From: an uncultured Flavobacterium sp.
GTDB taxonomy: Bacteria; Bacteroidota; Bacteroidia; Flavobacteriales; Flavobacteriaceae
NCBI RefSeq assembly: GCF_946481155.1
Contig: NZ_CAMLMK010000049.1
Span: 1 to 21,454 of the forward strand
DNA: 21,454 nucleotides
Direction: 5' to 3'
A model generated the notes under the pieces. The model searched no databases. It worked only from the letters and a program-made list of their open reading frames with translations, and was not told where the DNA came from. Of this stretch, positions 19,499 to 21,454 are shown piece by piece. A program made the position numbers and the translations under genes. Numbering within the stretch: the first letter of the stretch is position 1; every line of letters begins with the position of its first letter.

Positions 19499-21454
19499 TT
19501 ACTGTTTTATAACTTTAAGCGTTTTAGTAACTCCATCCGCAGTTACCTTAACGATATAATTCCCTGTTGTCAGACCACTCATATCTACTTGCGCCTGAGT
19601 AACATTTAATGTTTTAGCCAATACTTTCTGACCTAACATATTATAAACCTCTATAATAGAAATCTCTGTTGAATAAGATAAATTCAAAACATTTTTAACT
19701 GGATTCGGATAGGCTCTAAAAGCAGCAGTATCAAAAGAGCCAGTACTTAATGAAGCGTCATAAGCCGAAATTTTAAATGTTCCAACGGTTCCTCCTCCAT
19801 ATTCCCATGCATTTACATATAAAACCTCACCTGGCGTTCTTCCTGTTAAAGAGATTAAAGAGAAATTTCCGTCTGCACTATCATCATCATCACATTCAAC
19901 AAGGACTAAAGTAGCACAGTCACCACTATAAACTGCTAATCCCGTATCGGAAAGCGTACTTCCACCTGCAGTGTCGTTATTAGTTTCAATAGTTAGATTT
20001 CCTGAAGCCGGAATAGTTACAGAATACCAAACATCCCCACCTGCAAAATTTGCACAGCCTGGTGCCGGCGGATTAGAATTTGTGGCACCTTGATTTGTGG
20101 CAATAGCAGGATTATCCGCAAATACACCACCTGCTGTCAATGCAATTGCATTACTACAGTTGTCATTTGATGGAGGTGTTGCTAAAGTTGTGAAGGATAC
20201 CGTAGACCAAATACTGAAAGTTCCTCCACAATCCGTTCTTACGTGGAAATAGTATGTTGTAGATTGTGTTAATAAGGTTGCATTAAATGTCTGACCTGCT
20301 AATGGAGTTCCGGCGCCCGCAGGGTCCGTAGCAACCTGATCTAAAACATACTGATAGTTACCTGTAGTCATCGTCCAATTGATATCTGCTGAACTATCTG
20401 TTAGATTAGTTACTGCTAATCCTGTTGGTTCAGCGCAAGACGGTGTAAGTCTTAATTCAAAGTTATCAATTGAAAAATCAATGTCAGCCAAATCATTAGC
20501 AGCACCTTCTACAACTCGGTAAGCGAAACGCACTGTTTGACCAGCATACGCATCTAAGTCGATTATGTTTGTCGCACCTGTATTAGAAGGAACATTAGTA
20601 TTATTGTAAGTATACAATACCGTCCAGTTTGTAGTTCCTGTAGTGGAAATTAAAACCTCTACATAATCATCCGCTTCCCATGCAGTTGTTGGAGCAGTTG
20701 TAGCATTATATTGTGTTGCAGCGGCATCGAATTTAAGTTCATAACCTGTTGCCGGAATTGTATACTGTGTAGAAATTAACCAGTCGTTTGCTCCTGTAGT
20801 GAATACATTATATTTGGCTGCACCGGTTGCTCCAACATTTCCGAAACCGTCTGCAATCCACGAACTTGCTCCGAAAGTTGCAGGTCCTGCAGTTAAATCT
20901 CCATTATCAGCTTCCTGCCAACAACCAGGAACATATGTTGTAAAGTTCTCTGTTGCCGGCGCTGTTATAGTCCCGCAAGTTGTAAAACTGGTTTCTGTAC
21001 ATCCGACAGCATCACCATTCCCATTATACGGAGTAACTTTAACATAATAAGTTGTTCCTGCAAGCAGTGTTCCTAAGTTATAAGTAGATACGTTTCCAAC
21101 ATCCAGCATATTTAGAACATCTGTTCCCCCAGGAGTTGTTCCTACGGTTAATTTATAACCTGTTGGCGATCCTGTAGCTCCTGTCCAGGTAATTACACCA
21201 CTCATAACATTTACAGCACCGTTAGCCGGAGATGATAATGTTGTGCAGTTTGGAGGGGTTACAACTGAAATACCCTGAAGTATTACGTTTGGAACGAACG
21301 AAGCTCTTGTTCCCGTAGGGGGAGCATTAGGATCAGGATTTGTTGAATCACTTCTGTAAAAAATACTTCTGTTAGTGGCGGCAAAATTATAGAAGTCATC
21401 CGTTGATGCATCGTAATTAGCCATATTCTCATCCACTGCAATGACAAGACTTGA
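19499..21454 (-). CDS. T9SS-secreted modular adhesin-like protein, 5' end cut by window
   Basis: A paralogue of the 721-aa gene beside it. The frame is open to the window edge (651 residues seen), and the apparent GTG start at 21436 lies inside sequence that reads on upstream as SSLVIAVDENMANY. The true start and signal peptide are therefore outside. Visible modules: the end of an N-terminal domain (YNFAATNRSIFYRSDST), which differs from the neighbour; fibronectin III-like (CTTLSSPANGAVNV onward); choice-of-anchor J (CWQEADNGD, YELKFDAAATQY); a second fibronectin III; a PPC-like domain (GGDVWYSVTIPASGNL) with a DDDDS acidic loop; and a type A T9SS sorting domain (AYPNPVKNVLNLSY, EVYNMLGQKVLAK). 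The near-identity of order and sequence to 17213-19378 shows a tandem duplication. It is expected to be surface-exposed; the ligand is unknown. Confidence 0.9.
   Translation of the reverse strand, partial: SSLVIAVDENMANYDASTDDFYNFAATNRSIFYRSDSTNPDPNAPPTGTRASFVPNVILQGISVVTPPNCTTLSSPANGAVNVMSGVITWTGATGSPTGYKLTVGTTPGGTDVLNMLDVGNVSTYNLGTLLAGTTYYVKVTPYNGNGDAVGCTETSFTTCGTITAPATENFTTYVPGCWQEADNGDLTAGPATFGASSWIADGFGNVGATGAAKYNVFTTGANDWLISTQYTIPATGYELKFDAAATQYNATTAPTTAWEADDYVEVLISTTGTTNWTVLYTYNNTNVPSNTGATNIIDLDAYAGQTVRFAYRVVEGAANDLADIDFSIDNFELRLTPSCAEPTGLAVTNLTDSSADINWTMTTGNYQYVLDQVATDPAGAGTPLAGQTFNATLLTQSTTYYFHVRTDCGGTFSIWSTVSFTTLATPPSNDNCSNAIALTAGGVFADNPAIATNQGATNSNPPAPGCANFAGGDVWYSVTIPASGNLTIETNNDTAGGSTLSDTGLAVYSGDCATLVLVECDDDDSADGNFSLISLTGRTPGEVLYVNAWEYGGGTVGTFKISAYDASLSTGSFDTAAFRAYPNPVKNVLNLSYSTEISIIEVYNMLGQKVLAKTLNVTQAQVDMSGLTTGNYIVKVTADGVTKTLKVIKQ

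Noticed and set aside
1..21454. CRISPR array, tRNA, rRNA, insertion sequence or prophage
   Set aside because: Both strands were read for regularly spaced direct repeats, cloverleaf signatures and transposase or phage motifs, and none was found.

Overview
The window looks like a chromosomal segment from a member of the Flavobacteriaceae, most likely Flavobacterium or a close relative. Three things point there. Three secreted proteins carry type IX secretion (T9SS) C-terminal sorting domains. Promoter-like TAnnTTTG boxes occur instead of sigma70-type -10 boxes, and there are almost no Shine-Dalgarno sequences. The intergenic repeats are of kinds I recall from flavobacterial genomes. No rRNA, tRNA, CRISPR array, prophage or insertion sequence was found.

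Layout. 1-3.2 kb holds small housekeeping genes in alternating orientation: an unknown 94-aa protein, a GNAT acetyltransferase, a VF530-family protein, a secreted histidine phosphatase, smpB and pcm. The pairs GNAT/VF530 and smpB/pcm converge with zero or negative spacing. 3.3-11.6 kb is a plus-strand run: Gfo/Idh/MocA oxidoreductase, a small AT-rich MORN-like lipoprotein, 3-hydroxyacyl-CoA dehydrogenase, a DUF1015 protein, a YggS-type PLP-homeostasis protein, a DnaQ/GIY-YIG fusion nuclease with a UvrC-like four-cysteine motif, a voltage-gated-type K+ channel with a zinc ribbon, miaA and an acyl-ACP thioesterase. The gaps in this run are filled by degenerate repeats, and two of the repeats reach into the 3' ends of genes. 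From 11.9 kb to the right edge every gene is on the minus strand. A probable operon runs glycosyltransferase 2 - coaE - sensor kinase - OmpR-type regulator. Upstream of it lie three T9SS-secreted modular adhesin-like proteins, each followed by its own intrinsic terminator. The gene at the right edge is cut by the window end.

How the genes fit together. Most encode core functions: ribosome rescue (SmpB), protein repair (Pcm), tRNA modification (MiaA), CoA synthesis (CoaE), fatty-acid metabolism (thioesterase, hydroxyacyl-CoA dehydrogenase), PLP homeostasis and envelope sensing. The T9SS genes are the variable surface component. Two of them are tandem paralogues that share their C-terminal modules but differ at the N terminus.

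Most notable: (i) a nuclease that keeps what looks like the UvrC iron-sulfur cysteine set; (ii) a long intergenic hairpin at about 11.72-11.85 kb, with two AGCGGAA motifs facing each other, which looks like a structured repeat or RNA; (iii) several families of intergenic repeats; (iv) an ion channel ending in a zinc ribbon; and (v) a DUF1015 protein whose DGHHR motif suggests a ParB-fold relative. No large new defence or biosynthetic system was seen.
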